Positions 44,108-52,104 of a stretch of 64,000 nt of DNA are shown in pieces. Below the pieces are notes generated by a model. The model was not told where the DNA came from, did not search any database, and saw only the letters and a list, made by a program, of their open reading frames with translations. Position 1 is the stretch's first letter. The number at the start of each line of letters is the position of its first letter. The stretch covers positions 3,534,001-3,598,000 of the forward strand of contig OZ251218.1 of assembly GCA_965240365.1 (NCBI GenBank), read 5' to 3'. The translations under genes were made by a program, and so were the position numbers. The stretch is from G965240365 sp965240365. GTDB lineage: Bacteria; Pseudomonadota; Gammaproteobacteria; Eutrophobiales; Eutrophobiaceae.

Positions 44108-45403
44108 ATGTCTGATTCAATCCCGAAAAACCTGGGCAAATACGAAGTCCGGGAAGAGATCAACCGTGGCAGCATGGGCATCGTTTATCTGGGCTATGAC
44201 CCTTATATTGATTGCCGGGTGGCGATCAAGGTCGCCTTTATCGACGCCCTGAACGACCCTGAAACCGGCGCCCGCCATCGCAAGATGTTCTTCAATGAGG
44301 CCCATGCCGCCGGCATGTTGAACCACCCGAATATCATCAATATTTATGATGTCGGCATTGACGAGGATAACTGGTATATCGTCATGGAGTATGTCGAGGG
44401 CGGGCATACCCTCAAGCCATACTGCGCGCTGGATAATCTGCTGCCGGTTGACAAGGTGGTCGAGATCATCTTCGAATGCGCCAAGGCGCTGGACTACGCC
44501 CATCGCCAGGGCGTGGTGCACCGCGATATTAAGCCGTCAAATATCCTGTTTACGGCCGATCAGGATGTGAAGATCGGGGATTTCAGCATCGCCCATATTC
44601 AAAGCGAGGATAATACCGCGACCCAGACGGGCGAAATGATGGGTTCACCGCGCTATATGTCGCCCGAACAACTCAGGGAAGAGCAGATTGGCAACCAGAC
44701 CGACCTATACTCCCTGGGCGTGGTGATGTATGAATTACTGACCGGCAAGCCCCCGTTTGCGGCCGATAATTTCTCGAAACTGGTCAGCCAGGTGTTAAAT
44801 GACCAGCCCCTGCCCCTGAACGATCATCGTCCTGATATCCCCGAACCACTCAACGCGATCGTGCAAAAGGCGCTGTGCAAGGACACGGCCGATCGTTACC
44901 AGACGGGCCTCGAATTCGCCACGCATCTGGCCGGGCTGTTTGACCACCTGGAAAGACCCGAAAACGATATTTCCGAACAGGAAAAGTTTGATTCGATCAG
45001 GCAGCTTGAATTTTTCAAGGGCTTCGCCGATGTGGAGGTCTGGGAAATCCTGCGCGCCAGCGCCTGGCAGGAATATGCCGAGGATTATGAGATCATTGTC
45101 GAAGGCGATATGGATGATTGTTTTTATATCATCGTGCAGGGCTTTGTTGAGGTCATAAAAAACAACATCCCGATCTGCAACCTGAAAAAGGGCGAATGTT
45201 TTGGCGAAATGAGCTATGTCGAGAAGGCCAAGCGCACCGCCTCCATAAAATCCTGCACAAAAACGGCATTGCTGCAAATCAACCCCGCCGTTATTTCGCA
45301 GGTTTCACTGAACTGTCAGGTCCGGTTTTTGAAGGTCTTCCTCAGAACCCTGGTGCGCCGCCTGTCCAAGGCCTCGGAAAAAATATCCGGCAACAAGAAG
45401 TAA
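44108..45403 (+). CDS. Serine/threonine protein kinase with C-terminal cyclic-nucleotide-binding domain
   Basis: A 431-residue soluble protein. The kinase domain (about 10-275) has the glycine loop INRGSMGIVYLG, lysine in VAIKVAF, catalytic loop VVHRDIKPSN and SPRYMSPEQL; the DFG motif reads DFS, which is unusual. A cNBD (about 300-410) follows with the phosphate-binding cassette FGEMSYVEKAKRTASI, including the E and R that contact the nucleotide. Kinase then cNBD is the reverse of the eukaryotic PKG order. It probably couples a cyclic nucleotide to phosphorylation; substrates are not visible. No operon partner. Confidence 0.9.
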   Translation: MSDSIPKNLGKYEVREEINRGSMGIVYLGYDPYIDCRVAIKVAFIDALNDPETGARHRKMFFNEAHAAGMLNHPNIINIYDVGIDEDNWYIVMEYVEGGHTLKPYCALDNLLPVDKVVEIIFECAKALDYAHRQGVVHRDIKPSNILFTADQDVKIGDFSIAHIQSEDNTATQTGEMMGSPRYMSPEQLREEQIGNQTDLYSLGVVMYELLTGKPPFAADNFSKLVSQVLNDQPLPLNDHRPDIPEPLNAIVQKALCKDTADRYQTGLEFATHLAGLFDHLERPENDISEQEKFDSIRQLEFFKGFADVEVWEILRASAWQEYAEDYEIIVEGDMDDCFYIIVQGFVEVIKNNIPICNLKKGECFGEMSYVEKAKRTASIKSCTKTALLQINPAVISQVSLNCQVRFLKVFLRTLVRRLSKASEKISGNKK

Positions 45404-45436
45404 AGCGCGCCGCGCACGGCTTCCCGCCCTGCCGGG

Positions 45437-46201
45437 CTAATGCGGCGAGAGGCAATATCTGAGCAGCATGCCGCCGCACATCAGCACAATAATGACCCTG
45501 AGCCAGGCCGGGTTGATCCTGAACAGGCAATGGGCGCCGAGCCAGGCGCCGATCAACTGACCGAGCAGCATGCCGAGGCCGGCCTGCCAGATAAGCTGTC
45601 CGGCCGCCAGAAATACCAGCAGCGAGGCCAGGTTGGTGGCAAAGTTCAGGGGCTTGGCGGCGGCCGTGGCCTCGATCAGCGGTTGCCCGCGGCACAAGAC
45701 CCCGGCCAGGGCATAAAAGGAACCCGTGCCGGGGCCGAACATGCCGTCATAAAACCCGATCGCGGGCGTCACTGTGTTTTTATAGCGGCCCGCCGCCAGG
45801 GCGGGCGCACGCCGGCCGGTCGCGGGCAGCGGCGAGAACAAAAAGTAGAGCGCGATGCCGGCCAGCACCACGGGGATCACCACGGACAGCGTCCGGCTCC
45901 CGATAAACTGCACGGCCACGCTGCCGAGCGCCGAACCGGCAAAGGCCGTAAGCATGAGCGGTCTTATCCGGGGCCCGGCCACCTTGCCCTTCCTAAACAT
46001 CATCAAGGCCGCCGTGGCCGTGCCCACGGTGCTCTGGAACTTGTTGGTGCCCAATGCCGCGAGCGGCGGCGCCCCGGCCAGGATCAGGGCCGGCAGCGAC
46101 AACAGCCCGCCGCCGCCCGCCAGCGTGTCCAGGAAGCCGGCAATGACCGCGACCAGGAACAGCAACGCCAGGACTTCGGCAGAGAATGGCGCAAACTCCA
46201 T
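45437..46201 (-). CDS. TauE/SafE (TSUP) family membrane transporter
   Basis: A 254-residue permease with about seven to eight helices. The internal duplication motif AGGGGLLSLPALILAGAPPL-like near residue 30 and FYDGMFGPGTGSFYAL near residue 150 define TSUP, which exports or imports sulfite, sulfonates or other small anions. Substrate unknown. It is convergent with the kinase gene (33 bases between stops). Confidence 0.88.
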   Translation of the reverse strand: MEFAPFSAEVLALLFLVAVIAGFLDTLAGGGGLLSLPALILAGAPPLAALGTNKFQSTVGTATAALMMFRKGKVAGPRIRPLMLTAFAGSALGSVAVQFIGSRTLSVVIPVVLAGIALYFLFSPLPATGRRAPALAAGRYKNTVTPAIGFYDGMFGPGTGSFYALAGVLCRGQPLIEATAAAKPLNFATNLASLLVFLAAGQLIWQAGLGMLLGQLIGAWLGAHCLFRINPAWLRVIIVLMCGGMLLRYCLSPH

Positions 46202-46262
46202 GATAGTCAGGCGCTTAAATAATCAGACGGGCGGCGGGGCAAGGCGACCGTTCATACCGGCC

Positions 46263-46790
46263 TCACCAGAGCCTCGGGTCGCAGAGTGAGCGCGCGCAGC
46301 GGGCCTTGCCGCGCGCGCCGGCCAGGGCCCCGCTTTGCAGTTCCCGCGCCAGCCAGGCCGCCGGATGTTCCAGCCCGAAAGGCGGGTCAATGGCATGCCC
46401 GGCCCGGAAACCGTGGCGACCGTAATAACGCGGATCGCCGTAAACCAGCGCCAGACGCAGGCCGCGCGCCCTGAGCCTGCTGCAGCCATGCTTGATGAGC
46501 GCGCTGCCCGTGCCCCGGCCCTGTTGCTCCGGCGCGACCGCCAGCGGGGCCAGAATACAGGCGTTGGGAGGATCGCCGGCAGCGCCGATGCCGACGGCGC
46601 TGAACAGCGCATGACCCGCGATTTGGCCGGCGGATTCGGCCACCAGGGAGAGCAGGGGCAAGGCGCTGGCATCGTCCAGGAGGGCGATAGCCAACTCGGC
46701 AACGACCGTGCCTTCAGTATCGTCGAACGCGCGCCGGTGCAGGCTGAAAATCGCGGCCTTGTCGTGTTCGGTGGATGTCCTTATCCGCAT
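46263..46790 (-). CDS. GNAT-family N-acetyltransferase
   Basis: A 175-residue acetyltransferase of the YhbS type. The acetyl-CoA motif A reads LAVAPEQQGRGTGSALIKHG, followed by LRLALVYGDPRYYGRHGF, which is typical of YhbS. The last 35 residues are rich in A and R and do not match the fold, so the C-terminus may be extended. Its substrate is unknown. It is upstream of the TSUP gene on the same strand by 62 bases. Confidence 0.85.
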   Translation of the reverse strand: MRIRTSTEHDKAAIFSLHRRAFDDTEGTVVAELAIALLDDASALPLLSLVAESAGQIAGHALFSAVGIGAAGDPPNACILAPLAVAPEQQGRGTGSALIKHGCSRLRARGLRLALVYGDPRYYGRHGFRAGHAIDPPFGLEHPAAWLARELQSGALAGARGKARCARSLCDPRLW

Positions 46791-46866
46791 TCTCTTGCCT
46801 TTGGCGCATGTCCGGGCCAGCCCGCGCGTCTGCCGGCCGGGCCGGTAACAATACTGTCCGGCCGCA

Positions 46867-47433
46867 TCAGGGCGTGGCGATCCGGTAGCGCCGTTGCTCG
46901 TCTTTGCTCATCCAGTGCATCTCATCGCTCGGGGCAACGCGCAGCGTGTACCAGTAAAATTCGACCGGGATCCCCATTTCCCGGTAATAGCGCAGATATT
47001 TTTGATGTTCGGGGTCGTCCCTCGGCACAGTGGCCCCCTCGCCGGCCGGGCCGCTCCAGGAGTGCACCCCGATCATGGCGCCCGGCTCTACCCTGCGCGT
47101 CACCCCGGCCAGAAAAAAGTCCGTACCGCCGGAAGCCACCACGCCATCGGCCGGGACCAGGGTGTGCAGGCCCCGTTCCCTGACCATTTTTGCCGCCGCC
47201 AGATTGGCCGCGTCATCCACGGAGCCCTCCACGTTCTGCATGATAATGGTCCTGAGTCCGGGATGGCGCTCAAACAGCGCTTCCAGTCTGGCCCCGATGT
47301 CGCTGTCGATCACCCCCGTCATCACGGCCGCATCGCCCGTAACCCGGAAATCGGCCGGCTTATAACCGGATAACCACACGCAGGCGGAGAGGAACAAGAC
47401 AACGAACAGCGGTATACTCTTTTTTTGCCACAT
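46867..47433 (-). CDS. ClpP/crotonase-like predicted lipoprotein (COG3904 type)
   Basis: A 188-residue protein with signal peptide and lipobox LSAC (C18). The body looks like a periplasmic ClpP-fold: strand-turn GVIDSDIGARLEALFERHPG, then LRTIIMQNVEGSVDDAANLA, VPADGVVASGGTDFFLAG with a possible catalytic serine in ASGG, and GAMIGVHSW with a possible histidine. That arrangement matches the COG3904 group, whose function is not known. Alone between the acetyltransferase and a methyltransferase-like gene. Confidence 0.7.
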   Translation of the reverse strand: MWQKKSIPLFVVLFLSACVWLSGYKPADFRVTGDAAVMTGVIDSDIGARLEALFERHPGLRTIIMQNVEGSVDDAANLAAAKMVRERGLHTLVPADGVVASGGTDFFLAGVTRRVEPGAMIGVHSWSGPAGEGATVPRDDPEHQKYLRYYREMGIPVEFYWYTLRVAPSDEMHWMSKDEQRRYRIATP

Positions 47434-47477
47434 TTTTTAATCTTCCTGTTTATTCATTGTAAACAAAACCGGCCGGC

Positions 47478-47999
47478 TCAATAATCCGCAAATCTTGCCC
47501 GCATGAGCTTTTCTTCCTGAAAGATCCGCACGCCGAGCGAGATCAAATAGAGCGGGAATACCAGCATAAAGACCGTAGAAGCCTTCATCACCAGCGCCAG
47601 GCCGATGAGTTCAGGGATGATATTCAGAAAATAATTCGGGTGGCGGATGTATTTAAACAGCCGGCTTTGGTTCAGCGTATGGCCTTCTGCCAGGATCAGT
47701 TTCACCGTCCACAGCGGCCGCAGTTCATGGATGACATAAAACAACACGGCCATGGCCGGGATATAGAGCGCGAGGCCGAGGCCGGTGATCAAATCAGGGC
47801 GAACGCCGCGGACATAGCCCTCGGCCAGCGCGCCCAGATAAAACAGCACATGCAGAACGGCCAGGATACGGCTGTTCAAGCGGCCGTATTCACGCGCGCC
47901 GGCCTCCTTCAAGCGCTTTTCGTTCTTTATGGAAATCGCAAGCGTCAACAGGCGCACGCAGAAAAAGAGCAGGAATAAAAGGGCAATCAGGATACTCAT
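47478..47999 (-). CDS. Isoprenylcysteine methyltransferase-family membrane protein
   Basis: A 173-residue integral membrane protein with four to five helices and the C-terminal motif YIRHPNYFLNIIPELIG followed by EEKLMRARF, the hallmark of the ICMT/PEMT-like family (binding of S-adenosylmethionine through HPxY and a late glutamate). Bacterial members methylate lipids or small lipophilic molecules; the substrate is unknown here. Confidence 0.82.
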   Translation of the reverse strand: MSILIALLFLLFFCVRLLTLAISIKNEKRLKEAGAREYGRLNSRILAVLHVLFYLGALAEGYVRGVRPDLITGLGLALYIPAMAVLFYVIHELRPLWTVKLILAEGHTLNQSRLFKYIRHPNYFLNIIPELIGLALVMKASTVFMLVFPLYLISLGVRIFQEEKLMRARFADY

Positions 48000-48755
48000 T
48001 GATGTTTGTGACCTGGATGTTTTTTAAAGGAGAATTTATGGACGGTTTATGACCGGCCGGCAGCCTGGTTTATTTTATACGGACTTGTGCAGCCGTGGAA
48101 GCATAAAGTATCACTGATCCAGGGTCACCTCATCTAAAAGGTGTCAGTTATCCTGGCCACGGTATCGTTAGTATTGCTCATAATACGCCTATTGCCCCCG
48201 CCGTCATTTATGGACAGGATGTCCTGTATGCGGCAAGAGGGCACGCCTACAGGGATGTAGGTGGTAGAGCAGCGTCTGGAACAGGCTGCCGAGGACGCCC
48301 GTAGCTGCCCGGCAAAGGCCGGAATCCACCCGCGTCAGCGGGAATAATAACCAGTCCTTCACATTGTCATTCCCGCTCGCGCGGGAATGTATTACATAAA
48401 CCACTGGATTCCGGCCTTCGCCGGGCGGCTACGGGCGTCCTGCCCTCACGCCGCATACAGGACTTCCTGTCCATAAATGACGACGGAGGATATGGATGCA
48501 GCACGGCAACCTTCAATGTCATTTTCGCTCCTTACGTCATTTATGCGGCGTGAGGGCACGCCTACAGAGAGCAGCGCCTGCCCGCGGCAGGCAGGGGTAA
48601 TAACTCTGCGTAATCTGCGTAATCTGCGGATTGTTTCCCACGGCGCAGGCAGGCAACTTGAATGGCGGCAAGTTTCCGGAAAATAAAATATACTGTAGCC
48701 TGCTTTATATCCGGCGGCAGGCGCCGGGGACAATAACAATCGGGAGTAAGATAAC
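48000..48755. repeat. Repeat block upstream of exbB
   Basis: Complete inverted module C at 48120-48200, followed by the ACAGGATGTCCTGT module in two orientations (48205-48240 and 48460-48480) and a half copy at 48535, ATTCCCGC hairpin at 48366-48390, and the triple near-repeat CTGCGTAATCTGCGTAATCT at 48606-48632. The last 100 bases before exbB have GGGAG ahead of its GTG. No gene is supported. Confidence 0.75.
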
Positions 48756-49382
48756 GTGCTTGAATTAATCAAGGCCGGGGGCTGGCTGATGTGGCCGATC
48801 CTGTTGTGTTCGATTATCGCCATGGCCATCATTGCCGAGCGGTTCTGGTCTTTGCGCAAGGCCAGGATCGCGCCGGATGACCTGGTTATGAGGGTGTGGC
48901 AGTGGCAAAAGGAGGGGCGGCTTGACGCGGAGCGCGTTCATTATCTGCGCGTTGGCTCGCCATTGGGCATGATCCTGGCCACGGGCCTACTGAACCGCAA
49001 GCATTCGCGCGAGGTCATGAAGGAAAGCATCGAAGAGGTGGGCCGGCATGTCGCCCACGAACTTGAACGGTTTTTGAACACGCTCGGCACCATCGCCTCT
49101 ATCTCGCCGCTGCTCGGTTTGCTGGGCACGGTGATCGGCATGATCAAGGTGTTTACCGTGATCACGGTGCAGGGCGTGGGCGACCCCAGTGTCTTGTCCG
49201 AGGGCATTTCCGAGGCCCTGTTGACCACGGCGGCCGGCCTGTCGGTGGCCATCCCCAGCCTCATGTTTCATCGTTATTTCCAGGGCCGGGTCAATGACTT
49301 GATCGTCACCATGGAGCAGGAGGCGCTGAAGATGGTGGAAGCCATGCACGGGCTGCGCGCCAGGGAAGCCGCCAGACCATGA
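48756..49382 (+). CDS. exbB: MotA/TolQ/ExbB proton-channel family protein
   Basis: A 208-residue inner-membrane protein with three helices (about 10-30, 120-140, 160-185). The conserved segment LGLLGTVIGMIKVF and the ISEALLTTAAGLSVAIPSLM helix carry the proton-path threonines. Start is GTG with GGGAG before it. With the ExbD/TolR-type protein it energises TonB or related outer-membrane transport. The tolA/tolB set and tonB are not adjacent, so ExbB/ExbD is more likely than TolQ/TolR. Confidence 0.9.
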   Translation: MLELIKAGGWLMWPILLCSIIAMAIIAERFWSLRKARIAPDDLVMRVWQWQKEGRLDAERVHYLRVGSPLGMILATGLLNRKHSREVMKESIEEVGRHVAHELERFLNTLGTIASISPLLGLLGTVIGMIKVFTVITVQGVGDPSVLSEGISEALLTTAAGLSVAIPSLMFHRYFQGRVNDLIVTMEQEALKMVEAMHGLRAREAARP

Positions 49383-49801
49383 AGTTTCGCCCGGGCAGGC
49401 AGGCCGAGGTCAATCTGGATATCACCCCCCTGATCGATGTGGTGTTTTTATTATTGATCTTCTTTATGGTTTCCACCACCTTCGAACATGACTCTGAAAT
49501 CAATATTACCCTGCCCACGGCCTCCCGCGAGGCCGCCGAACCGAGGCTGGATGCGATTAATGTCGCCCTGGACGCGGAGGGCAATGTGTATGTCAACGAT
49601 GACGCGCTGGTCAACGCGCAGCTTGAGACGATCAAGACGGCCTTGTCGGAGGCGCTGGCCGGGCTGGATGACCCGCCGCTCATTATCAGCGCCGACGCCG
49701 AAACGCCGCATCAGTCCGTGGTCAGGATAATGGACGCCGCCCGCCAGTTAGACCTGGTCAAAATGACCTTTGCCACGCGGGAACTGGACGAGGATGAATG
49801 A
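49379..49801 (+). CDS. exbD: ExbD/TolR-family biopolymer transport protein
   Basis: A 140-residue protein with one N-terminal helix whose motif DITPLIDVVFLLLIFFMVST includes the proton-translocating aspartate (about D22), and a periplasmic TolR/ExbD domain (INITLPTASREAAEPRLDAI). ATG overlaps the exbB TGA (ATGA), and its own TGA overlaps the lpxK ATG. Partner of the preceding gene. Confidence 0.92.
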   Translation: MKFRPGRQAEVNLDITPLIDVVFLLLIFFMVSTTFEHDSEINITLPTASREAAEPRLDAINVALDAEGNVYVNDDALVNAQLETIKTALSEALAGLDDPPLIISADAETPHQSVVRIMDAARQLDLVKMTFATRELDEDE

Positions 49802-50826
49802 ACCATGCCGGTATAGCGCCCGTGCCGTCTTTGCGATCCATTGAGCATATCTGGTATGGCGGGCATCCGCCCGGCCCGCTGTTGATACCGCTGGCCTGGC
49901 TGTACCGGCTCATTATCCGGCTCAGGCGGCTGTGTTATCAAAGCGGCCTGCTTGCCGTGCAGCGGGTTGATGCGCCGGTCATCGTGGTCGGCAATATCGC
50001 GGCCGGCGGCGCCGGCAAGACGCCCCTGGTGATATGGCTGGCCGAGTATTTCAGCCGGCAGGGGTTCAGGCCCGGGGTCGTGAGCCGCGGTTATGGGGGC
50101 AGACCGGCAAGGAAACCGCGACAGGCCCGGGGTGACAGCGACCCGGCCGTGGTCGGCGATGAGCCGGTGCTGATTGCCAGGCGCATAGCGGGGCCGGTGG
50201 CCATCGCGGTCCGCCGCCCGCGGGCCGCGCGGGAACTCATCAGGCGGCATAATTGCAATTTGATTATCAGCGATGACGGCTTGCAGCATTATGCGCTCGG
50301 GCGCGATATTGAGATCGCGGTCATTGACGGCCTGCGCCGCTTCGGCAATGGCCGTTGCCTGCCGGCCGGCCCGTTACGCGAGGCCCGGGGCCGCCTCGAC
50401 TCGGTTGACCTTGTCGTGAGCAAACACCGGGCGGGACGGCATGAATATAAAATGGAATACCGCTATGGCGAGTTGGTGTCCCTGCTGGATGCGGATACAA
50501 CATTGCCGGTGGCGGGCCTTGCCGGTGAATCCGTGCATGCCGTGGCCGGCATCGCCGAACCGTCCGGTTTCTTTGCGCATCTCAGCGGGAACGGGATCGA
50601 CATCATCAAACATGAATTTCCCGATCATCATCCCTATACCGCGGCGGATATTGAGTTCAACGATGAGCGGGCGGTGGTGATGACCGAGAAGGATGCCGTA
50701 AAATGCCGGGCATTCGCCAAAAAACGATTCTGGTATGTGCCGATCCAGGCGGAACTGCCCGACTCATTTCGTTATCGACTCGACAAACTGCTGAAGGAGG
50801 CGCTTGATGGACAGGAGACTGCTTGA
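49798..50826 (+). CDS. lpxK: Tetraacyldisaccharide 4'-kinase
   Basis: A 342-residue inner-membrane-associated kinase that phosphorylates the lipid A disaccharide at 4'. Walker A is VGNIAAGGAGKTPLVIWLA, and the catalytic aspartate region is LIISDDGLQHYALGRD. An N-terminal amphipathic/TM part (about 20-45) anchors it. It overlaps exbD by four bases. msbA, which often precedes lpxK, is absent here. Confidence 0.95.
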   Translation: MNHAGIAPVPSLRSIEHIWYGGHPPGPLLIPLAWLYRLIIRLRRLCYQSGLLAVQRVDAPVIVVGNIAAGGAGKTPLVIWLAEYFSRQGFRPGVVSRGYGGRPARKPRQARGDSDPAVVGDEPVLIARRIAGPVAIAVRRPRAARELIRRHNCNLIISDDGLQHYALGRDIEIAVIDGLRRFGNGRCLPAGPLREARGRLDSVDLVVSKHRAGRHEYKMEYRYGELVSLLDADTTLPVAGLAGESVHAVAGIAEPSGFFAHLSGNGIDIIKHEFPDHHPYTAADIEFNDERAVVMTEKDAVKCRAFAKKRFWYVPIQAELPDSFRYRLDKLLKEALDGQETA

Positions 50827-50995
50827 AATACTGGTATGCCCGGTGACCAAGGGGCCGTTGATCTATGACAAGGATAAACAGGAGTTGATCTCCCGATCCG
50901 CCCGGCTGGCTTATCCGATACGCGACGACATCCCGATCATGCTGGAAGAAGAGGCCCGAAGCCTGACTGAAGAAGAACTGGAAAAACTCAAGTAA
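50807..50995 (+). CDS. Trm112-family protein (YcaR)
   Basis: A 62-residue zinc-ribbon-like protein of the Trm112/UPF0434 family, MDRRLLEILVCPVTKGPLIY. The site reads CPVTKGPL rather than CPxCKG, so the second cysteine is missing. It starts inside lpxK (AAGGAGG upstream at 50793-50799) and its TAA overlaps the kdsB ATG as TAATG. The lpxK-trm112-kdsB order is conserved in proteobacteria. Function in bacteria is not settled. Confidence 0.9.
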   Translation: MDRRLLEILVCPVTKGPLIYDKDKQELISRSARLAYPIRDDIPIMLEEEARSLTEEELEKLK

Positions 50996-51735
50996 TGGCG
51001 CTTGCGTTTACCGTGATTATCCCGGCGCGCTATGGCTCGACCCGGCTGCCGGGCAAGCCCCTGCTGGATATAAAGGGCAAACCGCTGATCCGGCATGTCT
51101 ATGAGACCGCGAAAAACAGCCAGGCCCGGGCGATCTATATCGCCACCGACGATCAGCGTATCGCCTCCGTGGTTCAGTCTTTCGGCGCCGAGGCCGTGCT
51201 GACCTCGGCCGCGCATACCTCCGGCACCGATCGCCTGGCCGAGGCTGTGACAAAAACCGGTATCGGGGACGATGAAATTATTGTAAACCTGCAAGGCGAT
51301 GAATTCGGCCTGCCGCCGCTGTTATTAAACCAGGTGGCCGAAAATTTGTTTAAGCATCCCGACCGGCAAATGGCCACCTTGTGCGAGCGCATTGAGAGTG
51401 AGGCGGACTACCGCGATCCGAATGTGGTCAAGGTCGTATTTGACGCCGGACAGACGGCGATCTATTTCAGCCGCGCCGCCATCCCGGCCGCGCGACAGGG
51501 CCGCCCGCGGCATTGTTATAAACATATCGGACTCTACGCCTGCCGGGCCGCCTATCTGCAATCATTCAGCCGGCTCAGCCCGTGCGGACTGGAACAGGAC
51601 GAGGCGCTGGAACAGTTAAGGGTCATCTATAACGGCGGCAGGATTCATATCGCCGAGGCCCTGGCCAAAACGGGGCTTGGTATAGACAGCCCGGAAGATC
51701 TGGCTCTGGCCAGGGGCGGGATGCCTGTTCCCTGA
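50995..51735 (+). CDS. kdsB: CMP-KDO synthetase (3-deoxy-manno-octulosonate cytidylyltransferase)
   Basis: A 246-residue cytosolic enzyme that activates KDO with CTP for the LPS core. Nucleotide-binding IIPARYGSTRLPGKPLLDI, YIATDDQRI, and NLQGDEFGLPPLL (normally NLQGDEP, a small variation) are present, with HIGLYACRAAYL near the end. Overlaps trm112 by one base. The operon exbB-exbD-lpxK-trm112-kdsB ends here; murB does not follow. Confidence 0.95.
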   Translation: MALAFTVIIPARYGSTRLPGKPLLDIKGKPLIRHVYETAKNSQARAIYIATDDQRIASVVQSFGAEAVLTSAAHTSGTDRLAEAVTKTGIGDDEIIVNLQGDEFGLPPLLLNQVAENLFKHPDRQMATLCERIESEADYRDPNVVKVVFDAGQTAIYFSRAAIPAARQGRPRHCYKHIGLYACRAAYLQSFSRLSPCGLEQDEALEQLRVIYNGGRIHIAEALAKTGLGIDSPEDLALARGGMPVP

Positions 51736-52104
51736 TGTCATTACCGCTTTAATGGCGATTACCGAGTAATAGAGCAGCGCTTGCTCAGAGACTGCCCCCG
51801 TCGTCATTCCAGCGAAAGCTCGCCTGCATGGATGCAGGTGGTAGAGCGGCGTCAGGAACAGGCCGCCGAGGAATCCAGTGGTTTATATTAGCATGGCAAT
51901 TAAATAGGCATCCTTGCCTATTTAATTGTCGCCCAATAAAATTCGGCGCAATTCGCGGAATTGCTTGATTTTATTGGGCTCCGCGGGCTACGCCCGCGCC
52001 AGCACATCCCTGTGCTGGATTATTAACCCGCTATATTATTAATTGCCGGGTTAATATAATATATTCCCACTGCTGCATCAGGCACACGGGTTGCAGCCCT
52101 GAAC
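51736..52104. repeat. Repeat block carrying a nested hairpin element
   Basis: A copy of the ATTCCAGCGAAAGC hairpin with the 50-base insert module (51805-51870), whose downstream half is broken by the 177-base element at 51883-52059 and resumes as ATATATTCCC. No gene. Confidence 0.7.
51883..52059. mobile_element. 177-base element made of five consecutive hairpins
   Basis: Terminal inverted repeats TTATATTA...GGCAATTAA pair with the far end (TTAATTGCC...TAATATAA). Inside, in order: a perfect 14-bp stem (51897-51928), a 12-bp stem with an inner 7-bp stem (51931-51979), a 7-bp stem (51982-51998), an 8-bp stem (51999-52018) and an 8-bp stem (52023-52054). It splits a palindromic repeat copy. No open reading frame. 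It could be a MITE, an ssDNA-mobile element or a transcribed structured RNA. Confidence 0.75.
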
